64,000 nucleotides of DNA from assembly GCA_963971425.1 (NCBI GenBank), contig OZ020525.1, positions 14,452,187 through 14,516,186 on the forward strand. The letters are read 5' to 3'. Source of the DNA: Bryoerythrophyllum caledonicum. Taxonomy: Eukaryota; Streptophyta; Bryopsida; Pottiales; Pottiaceae. The translations under genes and the position numbers were made by a program. Positions 33,155 through 45,479 of the stretch are shown one piece after another (within the stretch, counting starts at the first letter, position 1; every line of letters starts with the position of its first letter). The notes under the pieces were generated by a model. The model did no database searches. It was not told the DNA's origin and worked only from the letters and a program-made list of their open reading frames with translations.

Positions 33155-33565
33155 ATGGGGACGAATATGACGGTGACGGTGAGGAATGCGACGGGACTCG
33201 ACGTCAAGATTCAAGAGGGGAACGCGGGAGTGTTCGCGACGAGGGCCGTGGTGAAGAACGGCGGTACGCACAGGCTCGTCCTGGACCCGAACACCACCTA
33301 CCGCGAGTACGTTCTGATCACAATGCCCGACAACACGGCGCTGGAGCCTGGGTTCTCTTCAGACGACGTCGTTCATGAGCTGAGGGAGATTCTGATCAAG
33401 AAAGTGGGCAGTGAGTACGTCTGGGAAGGAATTGGTGCTACAACTCCAGCTCCGGAGCCTCGAAGACGGGCACGAGCTCGGCGGGCTGCTTCCGTTCGCA
33501 TCGTCAAGGGTTTGCTTGGGATCGGGTACATAGTTTTCTCTCTGTGCACCGACTTCATGGGGTAG
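33155..33565 (+). CDS. Small single-exon plant protein, 136 residues
   Basis: The ORF is uninterrupted and GC-rich, with host-like codon use against the AT-rich repeats around it. I chose ATG 33155 because the upstream codons in frame lack ATG. Residues 1-90 look like a small beta-rich domain, with VTVRNATG, GVFATRAVV and LDPNTTYREYVLI. An Arg-rich stretch (RRRARARRA) follows, then a hydrophobic C-terminal segment (about 20 residues, GLLGIGYIVFSLC) that may be a membrane anchor. It resembles small unnamed proteins I recall from bryophytes and lycophytes; no function is known to me. Repeat D begins about 65 bases after the stop. Confidence 0.75.
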   Translation: MGTNMTVTVRNATGLDVKIQEGNAGVFATRAVVKNGGTHRLVLDPNTTYREYVLITMPDNTALEPGFSSDDVVHELREILIKKVGSEYVWEGIGATTPAPEPRRRARARRAASVRIVKGLLGIGYIVFSLCTDFMG

Positions 33566-33744
33566 CCGGAGGAGCTGCTGCAGTCCTTGTACAAACGTTT
33601 GGTCCTTTCATTTTATTGTCATCGAACATATAGTGTAAAAGCAAAAGTAAAAGAAAATAAAATAGGAGTAAGTGCCACCTCCTCCGACGGGTATCTTACG
33701 ATATCCGTAGGCCTTTTATTGTATAGAGAGAAGAGATACTATTT

Positions 33745-33754
33745 ATGTGCTATG
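33745..33754 (+). repeat. Target-site duplication, left
   Basis: ATGTGCTATG, repeated at 33868-33877 and present once in the empty site at 21171-21180. Confidence 0.9.
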
Positions 33755-33867
33755 TCCTTTCTACTTAACCTATGTCTGGTGGACATGGATTTTGTGGTGG
33801 AAGGAACAGACACTCTATTCACTCCGGCCCGCATGGAGGACCAAAGTTCTTCTTTCTTCTTTCTTTC
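33755..33867 (+). mobile_element. 113-bp LINE 3' tail insertion
   Basis: Contains only the last part of the LINE 3' UTR: TGTCTGGTGGACATGG, GAACAGACACTCTATTCACT and CCAAAGTTCTTC. It ends in a TTCTTTC-rich tail. The flanking 10-bp duplication and the uninterrupted copy of its host repeat at 21 kb show the exact insertion. Confidence 0.92.
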
Positions 33868-33877
33868 ATGTGCTATG
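33868..33877 (+). repeat. Target-site duplication, right
   Basis: Second copy of ATGTGCTATG. Confidence 0.9.
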
Positions 33878-34404
33878 ATTTTTCTGCTCCCGACCATATT
33901 ATACTATGTTATTAAGTACGGAGTACATGTATTTGGAGTACACGTACAAATACATGTTGTTGGAGCACTCAGAGTACGTTGGAGTTCATATACTCTATTC
34001 TCCGAGTACATGTACTCAATAACCCTGGTAACATGTAAAGAGTTTAGACTGTACTGGATATAACAAAAGTAGATTGTTTATTTGACGAGACTGTAACAAA
34101 GTCTACGACTTTTGAAAGTCGACTTTGAATGTCTCCTTTGTGTTTTAGAAAATGGAAATGAGGCATCTGACGTTAGCCCTTCAATGAAACCGGTGCATAC
34201 CCTGGTCATACCCGGTATATACACATGTCATACACTGTGTATAACCTGTACATACCCTGTCACACCCGTCGTCTCCCGGATCACGCACTTGCGCTGATTG
34301 AGCGTCAGCGACGCCGTCGCTGCGACGACGGAAGTGAAGTGCGGGGTTGTTGCAATGGCAATCGCAGCTGTGGTTATCGCAATGCAGCAAGACCTACGTC
34401 CACG

Positions 34405-37400
34405 ATGAGCGATGGCAGCAGCGTCATGGCCATGGCCTCGCCACTACTACCTCCCCCACAGCAGGTGCAGGGCGACTGCGACCGCCGCCTGCACGCCCTC
34501 AACCTCGACGCCTCCCTCGCTCTCCCGCACCTCACTTGGGCGCTCGCCGTCCTCCGCCACTCCGTCGACCACCACGTCGACCCCCCCGCGGCCCCCGATT
34601 CCGCCGTCTCCCACCGTACCAGCGGCAAGCGCAAGGCCGATGACGTGCTCCTCCCCGAAGGTGATCATTGTTTGCCTTACTTTGCACGATCGCCTGGTGA
34701 ATTTCGACGGAGTACGAGAAATTCCCTCAAGCTCTGGTTTAGTAATCCGTCGCTGCCAATCTTTCATGGTTTTCTGCATTATTTGTTTTAGGGTTTAGGG
34801 TTTAGAGGCAATTTACGCAGATAAGTTATTTTGAGAGTAGAGGTCAATTTTGATGTGCACTTGCCCTGTTTTAGAAGGACGAGAATTTTCGAATTGATAA
34901 TCCAACGTCGCATTCCAATAGTTTGATTCATTTTTGCATTCATGGTTTAGGGTTTAGAGTTTACAGGTCAATTTCAGAGAGTAGGCCGATTTTCTTGTTG
35001 TGAAGATCAATGCACATGCCCTGCTGCTTTTGATCGTCATAGAATGATTTTTGTCACTTTGTTGGTGTGACGTGAGAATTTTCTTCTTGAATTCTTTTTT
35101 TGGATGTTGAATGCAGGCAGCTGTGTGAATGATTTCACCTCGTAGTGCATGATCGCCTTGGGCATAGCATGAGCCTGCTGTTCTTTTGTTCGTTTGATTC
35201 GGGTTGCAATTTTTGATGTGATTTTCACCCTGGTCTGTGTGCAGATGATGAGGACACAGAGATGGAGATTGCGGGAGGAGAGAAGGTGCTGCGTCCCAGT
35301 TCGCCGCAGCAGAATGAGGCGAGTGCTAGTGAGGGTGGGAATGAAAAGCTCAAGGGTGATGTGAATGACCGGAATGTGGATTCCTTGGAGGAAGTGGTGA
35401 AGCGAGCGGACACTGGGAAGGCAGGGATTAGCATGGCACAGATTGTAGGCATCTGGATTGGACGACGTGAGTGCCATGCTCTGGTGAATCTGATCAGCCA
35501 TTGCTTGAGTAGAAGCCTGAATCAGGTGCCTCAAGGTAGGTACTTCATCTTTCGTGCTCTCAATTTAGGACCACTCTTCTGTTACCCAACTCTTAAACGT
35601 CAGACGGGAATCGTACATACAGGCACGTATCTTACGATGTAGAATACAAAATAAGTATTAAAGTTTAGCACCTTTGGATTGAAGATTCTTCAACTAACAT
35701 CTTTCATTTGGAGGTCATGTCAATGTCTGAACCTTATCATGTTCAAATATGACACCATAAATGTAGAGTACTGTGGCCACCAGTGGCACCTGCTGACGTT
35801 TAAGGGCTAATTTGCGCATCTGTCGAAGCAGGTAAGGAAAAGCTCCAGTCAACCTCAGAGCCTTTGTGGCTTCATAAGTGGCTTGTGAAGGAGGTGATGC
35901 GAAGCAGTTCAACACATCGGGCCCCCCTCGACTGGCTAGTAGCTCATCTCGCAGCGAGCAGCCCGAGCTTGTTCCTCGCTGCTGTGATAGACGATCTGCT
36001 GGACGATGTGGTGACCTGTAGTGTCAACAGCGTTGGAGCTCTCGCAATTTATGTCCGTCGAATCGGTGTCTTGGAGTATGCCGCATTGAGGTCCGTGTGC
36101 AGTTGATCATGATAGTGTTGCAGATGTTAGAAGAATGAATGAACAGGATTAGGATGTTTCGTCGTCCACTGACAGTAGCATGTTGATGACTTTCAAGCAG
36201 AGGGTCAGAGCAGGTTGCTGCTGAGTTACAGCGGATATTTTCAAACATGGTTTTCGTAGCATCACCCAAAGAAGAAGGGAAAGCCATTGATCATAAACGA
36301 AGGCTTGTGGAGATTTGGAGTATGTGGCTGGTCATTGCCACACTTTGTCCTAAATTTTTGGCTGCGTGCTCTCGCTATTGGTTACCGTGCCTTACCGTGA
36401 AGGCCTTTGAATCTCGCAGCAGCTTCTTTGTGGATGAGATTGATGTGGAAAATCCGCTCACTTCTCTCTGGTTTATTCTGGAGGTAATCTCCTTTTCCAA
36501 CTTAGTTTTACCTGGATATTTTGCATGCGTCTTGATACAAAGTTTCAGGATGTTTCACCGGTTATAATTCCTTTTTGATTGAATTCATCCTGCATCTTAT
36601 TGTTAAATGGGTTTGAAACTTCAGGGTGGCAATCACGAGGAACCCAAAAGGCTTTCTGCATGGTTATCTGCAATTCTTTGTCGGAGGATTTTCGAAGTGG
36701 CGCCTGTAGGAGCAGATTTTGTTCTTTTATTGAATGGGCTGATTAGGCTTTCAAGGATGAACAAGCTCGAGAGAGGGTTCCTGGAATTTGCAGCCTCTTT
36801 GCTGCAAAGATTATACATGGATCTTACGATACGTATTCTTCCACGGATCATAGGTATCAACCTGTAGCGTTCCTATGTGGTTTGTAGTATTTCGACCAAG
36901 GATATCACCTTGATCTCAAATTGGAATTTGTTAGATTGTTTTTATATTTCTAAGTGTAATTCTCAAAATGCATTTATTGAATATAGAAACTTAATGATTC
37001 CTTCTTTCTGACTAATCAACATGTTTGATTTAGGCCCTGAGCAGACCACTGGCGCGGAGCCATTGTCTTTCATCACCAAGGATGGGTTTACAGGGTATTC
37101 TTTGTTCATTGACAACCTTAAGAATAATCTGAAGAGACTATGGGCCGAGTTATTAGACGACTGCTTGGAGTCAGTGTCTTCTGATGAGGGCTCAAAGCTT
37201 TCAGAAGACACACCTGAGCTCAGCGAGGTTCAATTGCGAGGATTCAAAGATCGGTGGAATGAAGACCCATTTGTCGGAGTGTGTCGGATATCTATCCTTT
37301 CTAGTGGGCATTCTGCGGTGGCGGAGCTTTTAGCTGAGGAAACATATGCCATATCTAATGACAGAGAAGGACTGCAAGAGAGATCAGCGAGGAGGTTGTT

Positions 37401-40400
37401 TTTTGTGATGGAAGTCATGAAGATGATTGCTGGGCAAGGCCGGGGTGTCCAAGTTTTCGAGGTCTGGTCGCAGTTCTGTGTCGCTTCATTCAAAAATTCT
37501 GACAATGAGAAGGTACTTATACCATCCAAATCATGGACCTTGCAGTTCCAAATGTTGCTAGTCTTTATGGGTTCATTCCTCGCGTCTAGTCATTTTCTCC
37601 AGTGAGCAGTTTGGTTTAGATTGTGAGAGCTCCTTTTGACACATCAGTTCAGTCGTTTATGTTTAAGTAAGTTCCAATTTTTTTCCTCTAAAGAGCTTCT
37701 CATCTTGAGTGCCTTTTGCAAATTCTGAAGTATTTAACAGTAATATATCTGTGTTTGTACTTATATTTACAGGCATTGGAGCGGGCTCTGGCAATAAAGC
37801 AGCTACTGGATCCTATATTTTGGCAGTCTCACCAAAACAATTTGATACTCTCCAGCAGATTTGAGCGACAATCACACTCAAAAGAAGATAACGATACTAA
37901 AGGAATCTCGTGGAAAGTAGTATGGGTGCTTCTTCGGAAGGTGATGGACTCTCAATGGCTATATCTGGTACCCCTTCTACAGAGGAAAAATTTCTGGGAG
38001 CTTCACTTAATGGTGTTGTTCATCCTCCAATCTCTTTCACCGAGCAGAGATTCCCAGCCTCAAGCAGTTGTGGTTCGACTTAAGGTGTGTAAATTCCTCT
38101 TCTTTGCGTGATACCAAAATTTCGGCTTCAATGTTAACAGTTTTACTCCTGAGGAGATGAGTAATCTCATTCTAATGCGTGGTCTTATGTGGTCGCTTGC
38201 CCTAGTTGCTTCAGTCTCCACCCTGGGCTTTTCCTTTTAGACGGAGAAACTTGTGTTTTTTTGGAGCTAATTTGATTTTTCTTCTTTGGTTTCTTTTCAC
38301 AGGGTCTCTTGGGTATCTTCTTTCAACGCGTGGAAGAACCGTTTGTCAAGATGGAAACGGAGGTTTGTGCATGTCTATTATATATGCTTTTATATCTCAA
38401 GTTAATGTACTGAAGTTCCTACTGCGAGCAAAAGCACTGGAGTCCTCTATTAGATGATCTTGAGACGTTACTTGGTGGAACTGGGTTCGTAGTTTCCATT
38501 TACACGATTTATTCATAATTGTAAGCATTGCAAATGTAATGGACGGTTTTCCATTTATTGGGATATGCTCAGGGGACAAAAGACCAAAGCGGTGGGCACA
38601 TGGGAAAGTGGCGGCGGGTGGAGGTTTTGGAGCATCTTAAACGAGCCATCGTTCAACAGGCTTCGTCTTCCTTCGCAACTTTCACTGTCGTATGGCCTTC
38701 TTACTCACCTTGCTGTAGTGAATCAGTGCTAATACTTGCAGGTTGATCTAAATCTCTGTTTGTTGTTAGTATTCTTTGTGTTGAGGGTGCTTCAGATGAA
38801 CTAATTTTTTCAGGATGAAATACTCGAACATCCTTGTTCAATCATGAACCCGAACCACTGAAATTGTCTTTGTATTTGTGATGTAGATGGTGAGCAGCCT
38901 GCTTGACTTTTCGTTTGAGCGAAGTGATCGAAAGGCAGAGGCCCTGTCCTTGCGCAGTAAGCTTCTATCTGTTGAACTTCCTCCTCCATGAGCATCTACT
39001 GTATTTACTTAGACATAATCTTTTCAGCGAACCATCATATTACATGCTTTTGTATCTGGACTGTCGTTCAACAATGTGGAGCCTGTCCAGAGATTTTCGT
39101 CGCTTAATGATCTCAATGGATGATTTAGAGTGGAAGCGTACTCCCCGTTGACGGGACCTATTGTACTTCGCTGAACTTGTCTTAACAAGGGTAGGCCATT
39201 TATGCAACAGATAATGATAAAAGGGTCCAAAGACGGGGTCTAGGAGCAAGTGGTCAAGGATTCTTTCCGACTTCCACTCTGGTTCCAGGAAGACCTGATC
39301 AATTTGGAAGCTTCGCTCTTATGTCTGTTCGTCCTTTGAAAGAGCACAATTCTCTAGCATCACCAAATTTTTCACTTGCAGAAGAAAACCGACGAATGAG
39401 ATCAGGTATGCAATATAGCGCGAACCTTCATTGTTGACATACCGTGCATTTCTGGAAACCTTCATTTGCTGGTGATTGATGAATCTATGTATTATTATTG
39501 GCAGGTGGCTTATACTCTCTTGGTAGCGATAGAAGGGAGAGACTTGGCTCAATCTCTCGTAGACAAGATGTAGTTAGACCCGCACATGAGTTATCAAAAG
39601 ATAGCGTCCATGAAGACACTGTAGATACGACAATAATGGAGCTGGGTGACCTTCTTCGACGAACAATGAGCAGCGCTGTCTCGCAAGCTGCAGATGACCC
39701 TGATGTTTGGTCTCCACATCCTGCACTCATTCTGGCTTCACAACTAAAAGATCGATTAGGAACCCCACACGAACTGGCTATGACTGTGGAGCAGTACGAG
39801 GAGGTAATGACCAAGCAATTTTGTTGTTTCTTTGCTCTCTACACGCTTGCTTGTGTGTGGACCTTTTATTATACAGGTTGCGGCTTTGGGCACTACAAAG
39901 CTGCAGAAGAGCATCTTGTACGATTGCTTGGAACTTATCTGTAAATAGTGATCATTTCTTTCATATGCGTTTGCAGGTTCTTCCCAAGCAGGTTTCCACT
40001 CCACGGCACATATTTTTGGCGGAATGTTTTGGTGACAATCCGCTTCTCTTCGAGGTCTGCAGCTTTCTCGTTCTTGTCCAGTTCAAAGAAAGTTACCGGC
40101 TATCAATATCTTACACAGAGGATTGCCTGATTTAAAAAATGATTGATTGCAGATGTTGGAGTTGATTGTCAAGAACCGGAAGAATGACGAACTCCTTGGG
40201 TGTGTGGAGTACATCCGTGTTCTTCTCGTCGACAGCATCTCTCGCTGGCACAGTGCGTATCGCACCCGACGTGATCCACTTCTACCACCTCCCAGGGTAT
40301 TTACAACTTCCCTACCTGTCTCGCCGGCTTGTTATCGTATTTAGGTGAAATCCCTCATTATTAGTGTTGGTCAATTATCATATCCTTCGTCAATTTTCAA

Positions 40401-41544
40401 GACACTGTGTTCCAATCTTTTCTTTACATCTAGATATGTGCACCCCTGATGCCCCTTTCCTCGGATAAGAGTGGTTTTTTGCATCTGTTTAGCTCCTGCT
40501 TTTACTGATATTCTACCCTGGAGCTTCAGGTATTCAAGGAGGAGAGGCTTGATCGCATGCAAATAATAAGGCTGATCAATTTAGTAGCAGATGCTGGATG
40601 GCTTCCTCAACCTCTGGCTTCCACCATAGAGATCATAGAGATAATCGACGGAGCTGATGTGGCAGACTTGCTCCTCCTTGTCTGGCGTTGCATGCATCAT
40701 GCAATGGCCCATGGTAACAAAAGTTGGGGTGAGAGTACCGATCCCGTTCCGCCTCAAAGTGGAGTTCCTGCTGAGAAAGCACAGGTTAGTTCCGTCCAAT
40801 GCCATTTTGTTTTCTTTCGTTCAAATGTTATCTTTCGTGGTGCTGGTAACCTTTCTCGTCTGATCTGCTTAATCATTGTTGTCGTCTTTAAGTCGGTTCA
40901 GATGTTTTTGCCAGCTCAGTCGACACTTGCTTATACTGACTGAGTTTTTTTTCAATGTTGTTTGTTCGTTGTATGCAGCCTCAAGCAATAGAGGGTATTA
41001 ATGTTGCTAAGGACGGGACTTACACAGAGTGGGAGGGGCACCTTTTCACAATACTTCGACAGAACATTGCTCATATTGGAGCACATTTTGCTCAAGTGTA
41101 CCCAAAACATGACAGTGTATAGGCGAGGCATCACCTCCACCAGTGGAATACCGCTGCCTCACTAATGCTTCTATAATACCAGGGCCGAACCTTTCGTTCA
41201 TGGCTCTACTACCTTGACTTTTGGACGCAGACCCACGTGACTGACATCATCTGTAAGTATTTCTTCTCTTCAAGTTAGCACTCATTCCTAGTCTTGCTAG
41301 GTCCAAGCAGTGATCCGAAACCGAGAGTCGGAGATATATTCCATTGAACTTGGAGCTTTTTCCCTTTATATTATTGCTGTAAGTTTACATGTTCACATCG
41401 ATTGTACAAATTCAGGTATTCACTACCCATCTTGAAGTTCAAATCTCACAAAATGAGGTACTGGGAGGACACTCGTTTTTTGCGTAGAAAAGAGCAATCA
41501 CCCTCTGACAGGCGCTGATTTCTACCGAGGAGCCCCAGAGTTGA
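34405..41544 (+). CDS. Unidentified 1250-residue protein, 21 exons
   Basis: Exons: 34405-34660, 35245-35535, 35832-36090, 36201-36483, 36625-36853, 37034-37512, 37773-38084, 38303-38362, 38435-38484, 38573-38714, 38887-38956, 39211-39405, 39505-39803, 39977-40054, 40153-40296, 40530-40784, 40979-41116, 41183-41252, 41311-41378, 41416-41457, 41512-41544. All introns are GT-AG and the phases close to 1251 codons with a final TGA. The N-terminus is Pro- and Ala-rich, then an acidic linker and long helical stretches (PLDWLVAHLAASSPSLFLAA, VADLLLLVWRCMHHAM). A polar insert sits around 39211-39600. No signal peptide or catalytic motif is visible. Size and helix content suit a scaffold subunit of a nuclear complex, but I do not recognise the family. 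Intron 2 contains repeat B and intron 9 a 34-bp shared sequence. Confidence 0.75.
34790..34806 (+). promoter_or_regulatory. Telomere-type TTTAGGG repeats in intron 1
   Basis: TTTTAGGGTTTAGGGTTTAG, the plant telomere repeat, lies in intron 1 of the preceding gene; a second TTTAGGGTTTAG is near 34945. Such telo boxes are known near plant genes active in dividing cells. Confidence 0.5.
35673..35812 (-). repeat. Dispersed repeat B, copy 1
   Basis: The reverse complement matches 63868-63995 closely: CCCTTAAACGT, AGGTGCC.CTGGTGGC, TTTGAACATGATAAGGTT and CCTCCAAATGAAAGATGTTA. It lies in intron 2 of the 34405 gene. Confidence 0.8.
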
Positions 41545-42690
41545 TCCGAGCCACCCCTCTTTACGGTACTTGCCGGACTATGCTCTTGCCAGATTTTTTG
41601 TTTCATAAATTCCTAGCTTGTGTTCCTCCTTTGTTGAAATATCATGTGCGAGGTGAATTTAGATTACCGCTACACTCTTTCTTCGATTTTTCAACACTTT
41701 GTAAGTTATGGGACTGATTCAGTGCCTTTCATTTGGTTGTTTAGGCCTGATACATGTACTGTTTATGTATGTGCTCTGTGGATTCACTGTCCAGAATCAC
41801 CCAAATGGCGAAAGGTGTCTACCTGTTTTTGTGGTCAGGGTGCCTCTCTGATCACCTCATGTTCACCTGGTCTCAAATGATGAACTGCACGTTTGGTATG
41901 TAACAGGGTAGCAATCAAGCTACACCGGCACTGTAGCCGCTTTCAGGAAAGTGGAATAGTTACGTGGATTATCAGAGTTAATGGTAAAGAGATGAAAGAG
42001 CCTAAAATCCCATATGATGATCCCTTTTGGGAGCAAAGGCCTTCCACGGTTGGTGGTTGCAGTATCGTCATCCGAGTCAACAATAGCCACCTCCACCCAA
42101 AATTCTAAAAGAGCAAATCCCACATCCAAATCTTCAATGGAACCAGTGACGAACTATTGACTCCGCACCTGCAGCACTGAAACCATGTCCCTCTCAATCA
42201 CAGGATCCACATCCTCAAGTCACACCAATCCCATCCGAAACCCATCACAATAGCCCACCCTCTGATATCAGGAGTTTACATAAACACATTTACTTCCAAA
42301 AACATTCAGGAATTAGAAATGAGGAAAAGAAAGTTGAACTAAAAACCTGCCTTTATGACATCACATCAAAAAATAATTTCTAAGAAGCGAAAAGTGCAGG
42401 AAAAGGGAGGGGGATGAGGTAGAGGTGGAGAGGGAGGGAGTTGCGGATCAGGCTCCGGGCCCACGCGCCACCATTCATTCTGCTGGCGATCATCATCGCA
42501 TTCCCAGGATTCCCAGGGCTCGCTCGCTCGCCAGCCATCGCCAACACCAGCCTCATGTGACTCGCCGCACCCTCATCCGCTGCAGCTGTGCCTTAGAAAG
42601 ACCTCCTCCAACCTCTGCTACCTCGGAGAGTTCACATCGGCACGAAGTCTACATTCGTCACGAGCTCCCGAGACAGCAGCAGCAGCAGCA
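41545..42690. other. Intergenic, 3' region of one gene and 5' region of GCSH
   Basis: No further exon supported. 42425-42690 becomes GC-rich and is probably the GCSH promoter and 5' UTR. A CAG-rich run at about 42673-42690 lies just before the start codon. Confidence 0.5.
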
Positions 42691-43677
42691 ATGGCGCTCC
42701 GCTCCGCAGCAGCCCAGGCCGCCACTCTGCTCCGGCTGCGCGCCTCCGCGCCTGCCACCGCCAGCCTCTGGGTGCCCCTCGCCCGCCGCTTCTCCACCAC
42801 CCAGTTCAACCTCGAGGGTATGATCCTTCCCCCCCCCCCCCCCCCCCCTCGCATTCCCAGTCTCTGTGCTTGAATTCCGTGTGCATGTGAGGATACACGC
42901 CTTCGAGTCAGTGGATGGCGTTTCCTCTGTTGCTCTCTCAGCTTTCTCTGCGCTCTCGCCGCCCCTCCTTCTTGCTGCATTCACGATGTTTGATTCGATG
43001 AGGGCTTGTTTTGTTTCTGGGGATGTCGCTGATTGAGTGGCTGTTTCTGGCGCAGACAAGGTGGAGCCGGGTCTGCATTACGCCAAGTCGCACGAGTGGG
43101 TGAAGGTGGACGGTGAAATCGGCACCATCGGCATCACCGATCACGCCCAGGTTTACGCCCAGTCCCTCTGCTGAGTAGTTGGAGCGACTCTCTCGCTTCT
43201 AGATTGTGGGATGTTAAACCGTGTCGGTTGTGTCTCCCTGAGCAGCATGCGTTGGGCGACTTGGTGTTCGTCGAGCTTCCCGAGGCAGGCACCGGGGTGG
43301 CGGCCAGTGACAAGTTCGGCAGCGTGGAGAGTGTCAAGGCCGTGAGCGACGTGAACAGCCCTGTGTCCGGCGAAGTGGTGGAGTTCAACAGCGCCGTCAG
43401 CGAGGACCCCTCACTGGTAAGTCATAGAATCAAAACAGATACGAGGCTCTCTTTCGGCAGTAATCAAAGATCCCTTCTTCTGTTTTTCCTGGTTTTTCAG
43501 TGATCTGAGATCGTTTTTTCCCCTCTTTCTTTCGTCCTTTCCTTGGTTTGGCAGCTGAACAGCGCGCCGTACGGCGAGGGCTGGCTCATCAAGGTGAAGC
43601 TGTCGGACAAGTCGGAGCTCAACAACTTGATGGACTCCGAGAAGTACACGACGTTCCAGGCCGAGGATGACCACTGA
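42691..43677 (+). CDS. GCSH: Glycine cleavage system H protein, mitochondrial
   Basis: The H protein carries a lipoyl arm that shuttles the aminomethyl group between the P, T and L proteins of the mitochondrial glycine decarboxylase, central to photorespiration. Exons: 42691-42817, 43056-43150, 43246-43416, 43555-43677, giving 171 residues, the usual length. Residues 1-35 form an Arg/Ala/Ser-rich transit peptide ending near RRFSTT. The core follows: [21 protein letters not shown] and [19 protein letters not shown], in which Lys105 is the lipoylation site. [12 protein letters not shown] is the C-terminal part. Intron 1 contains a run of about 20 C (42829-42848), an unusual low-complexity tract. 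Splice phases are all consistent. Confidence 0.97.
42829..42848 (+). repeat. Poly-C tract in GCSH intron 1
   Basis: About 20 C in a row, 12 bases after the splice donor. Its length may be affected by sequencing slippage. Confidence 0.9.
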
Positions 43678-45003
43678 GCGGCCACTGATCATGTGTGTAG
43701 AATTCTATCTTAGTGATGCTCTAGTTGGTGGCATTGGCCCGAGTTCGTTCGTGTGCATAAGCAGCTGTGGAGGGTGCAATGGTGGGACTAGCGTGTGCCT
43801 CAGCTCTCTCGGTCTTGATGTGGAGATTGGGCATCAGCTGCCTGTAATTCTACGAGGACCTGTTGAGCATGAGCCGTCTAGTTGGATGTTTGTCTCTCTT
43901 CTCTAGACCTCATTCAAATGGTAACGGTGAAGATTTGCCTCTGAATGTCAAGATGAATAACTTTGGCACAAATCGAATGGGTCTGAGTACAGTACGGTTT
44001 CGATGCAAGATGTAATCACGTTTAACCAACTAACATGTGCTACTGAAACTGCAAACAATCCTAGTACCAGCTTATGAGTAATTCATTTGTGGCAATGTTT
44101 TACACTTCCAGTATTAAGAATTCGGAGCTGTGGGAATGATTAAGGAAATGTGTGTTTTAAATACGTATGTTGAGTCGGAAAAATGTTGACTTAAGTTTGT
44201 ATTTGAGTCGTATTTATGTAGTGTTGGGGGATGAGAAACTCCTGAACGGGTTTGTAAGGGATTCCGAATGACTGGACTGGAAACATACAATAGATGGAAG
44301 TTAACCCTTAAAGGACTGAGCAATGACCGTGGCATCGATTCCGATTTTCATGCTCTAATTCTTCATCAAGCAGAAATATTTTTATTTCATTTTTCGGAGA
44401 TGACATCACATGTTTTGTTCATCTCACCAAAAACACAAGATTATTTTTTGTGGAAATTCAGATTTATTGTGATGTTCTGAAGAAAAGTTGAAGAATATTC
44501 ATATTATATACAAATTTTGTTTTAAAAATATGATAATTTCACTGAAGGTGTACATTGTTGTGCTGAAACTTGTGGTGTAGATGAAACTTCCGTGTCTAGA
44601 TAAAATTAGAAAATTGGTCATCCATGGGAATAGGCCCAAAGTACAAATTGCAATGACTTATCCAATTTTATGTATTTTTCAAATTTTCAAATTGGATTGG
44701 AAACTAGATTTGATAAACTTCATTTCATTAGTTGGACTCAATTTCAAAAAATATCATTTTAATGACTCAAATTCATATTTAGAGCTAAAGCTAGAAGTTT
44801 TTAAAATACACCACGTTGAGTTCCATGTCACAAAGATTTTCTTGTTTAGAGAAAAGTTACACACTCTATGAAGGGTATCCGGAGTGCATGTGGTACATGC
44901 ACTCATTGACAACTCCTTCACAAAAACTTGGATGAAAGTAATGTTTTATCATCACGTGGGAGCATTTTACATTCTTCCATCAACGAGATTTTGGTCGCCC
45001 CGC
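43678..45003. other. Intergenic; GCSH 3' UTR then AT-rich DNA
   Basis: No gene supported. GTGCATGTGGTACATGCAC near 44885-44903 is a near-perfect palindrome. Confidence 0.45.
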
Positions 45004-45090
45004 GTTTAAGGGTCAAACATCATAAGGTGCCACTGGTGGCCACAGTGTACTACATGTATGTTGTTGTATTTGAACAAAGATTCTATCATA
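45004..45090 (+). repeat. Dispersed repeat B, copy 2
   Basis: TTTAAGGGTCAAACATCATA, AGGTGCCACTGGTGGCCACA and GTTGTATTTGAACAAAG match the copies at 35.7 and 63.9 kb. Confidence 0.7.
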
Positions 45091-45479
45091 AAGATTAAAT
45101 TGTTTGAATCCATGAAATCATCCCTTCTTCTTGTCTTCAACTTTTATTTAAAAAAGACATGTACTAGAAATTGAATTTAGACAATCATGCCCCATATTTG
45201 CCACCATCACAAAAAGAAGAATCATCCAACTATTGAATGTTATGAAATCCCATGGACGCACTTGCAAGGAGTGTAAATTACCTATTCTTGAACAGGATGC
45301 CTTTGGTAGATTGAGGTGAATTTGTTGCAATTCCGAAGAATTTCAAAGAACCAAATCGAATTGAGAGATTATGAGTTGAAATCATAAATTTTAGGCTAAG
45401 ATCCAAATTTTAGCTGCTTTGGTCGTACCAAGATGACATTTGCGTAAAACCCGGATATTACGGTAAACTCAATTGCATT

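Larger units (their letters stand above)
33631..34108 (+). repeat. Dispersed repeat D, copy 2 (carries a LINE tail)
   Basis: Matches 21071-21412 on both sides of an insertion at 33755-33867. Confidence 0.9.

Noticed and set aside
33868..34108. GTACATGTA palindromes in repeat D as regulatory operators
   Set aside because: They belong to the repeat consensus in both copies and show no relation to a promoter.
39844..39945. Candidate exon coding VAALGTTKLQKSILYD in the 34405 gene
   Set aside because: Including it breaks reading phase and leaves an intron of about 36 bases; skipping it joins 39803 to 39977 in frame.
34405..41544. Assignment as Mediator subunit 33, 12 or 23
   Set aside because: Motifs I recall for those plant subunits are absent from the spliced protein, so I left it unnamed.
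42618..43388. Minus-strand ORFs of 84-133 codons across GCSH
   Set aside because: Shadows of GC-rich coding exons and poly-C; the plus-strand H protein explains the region.
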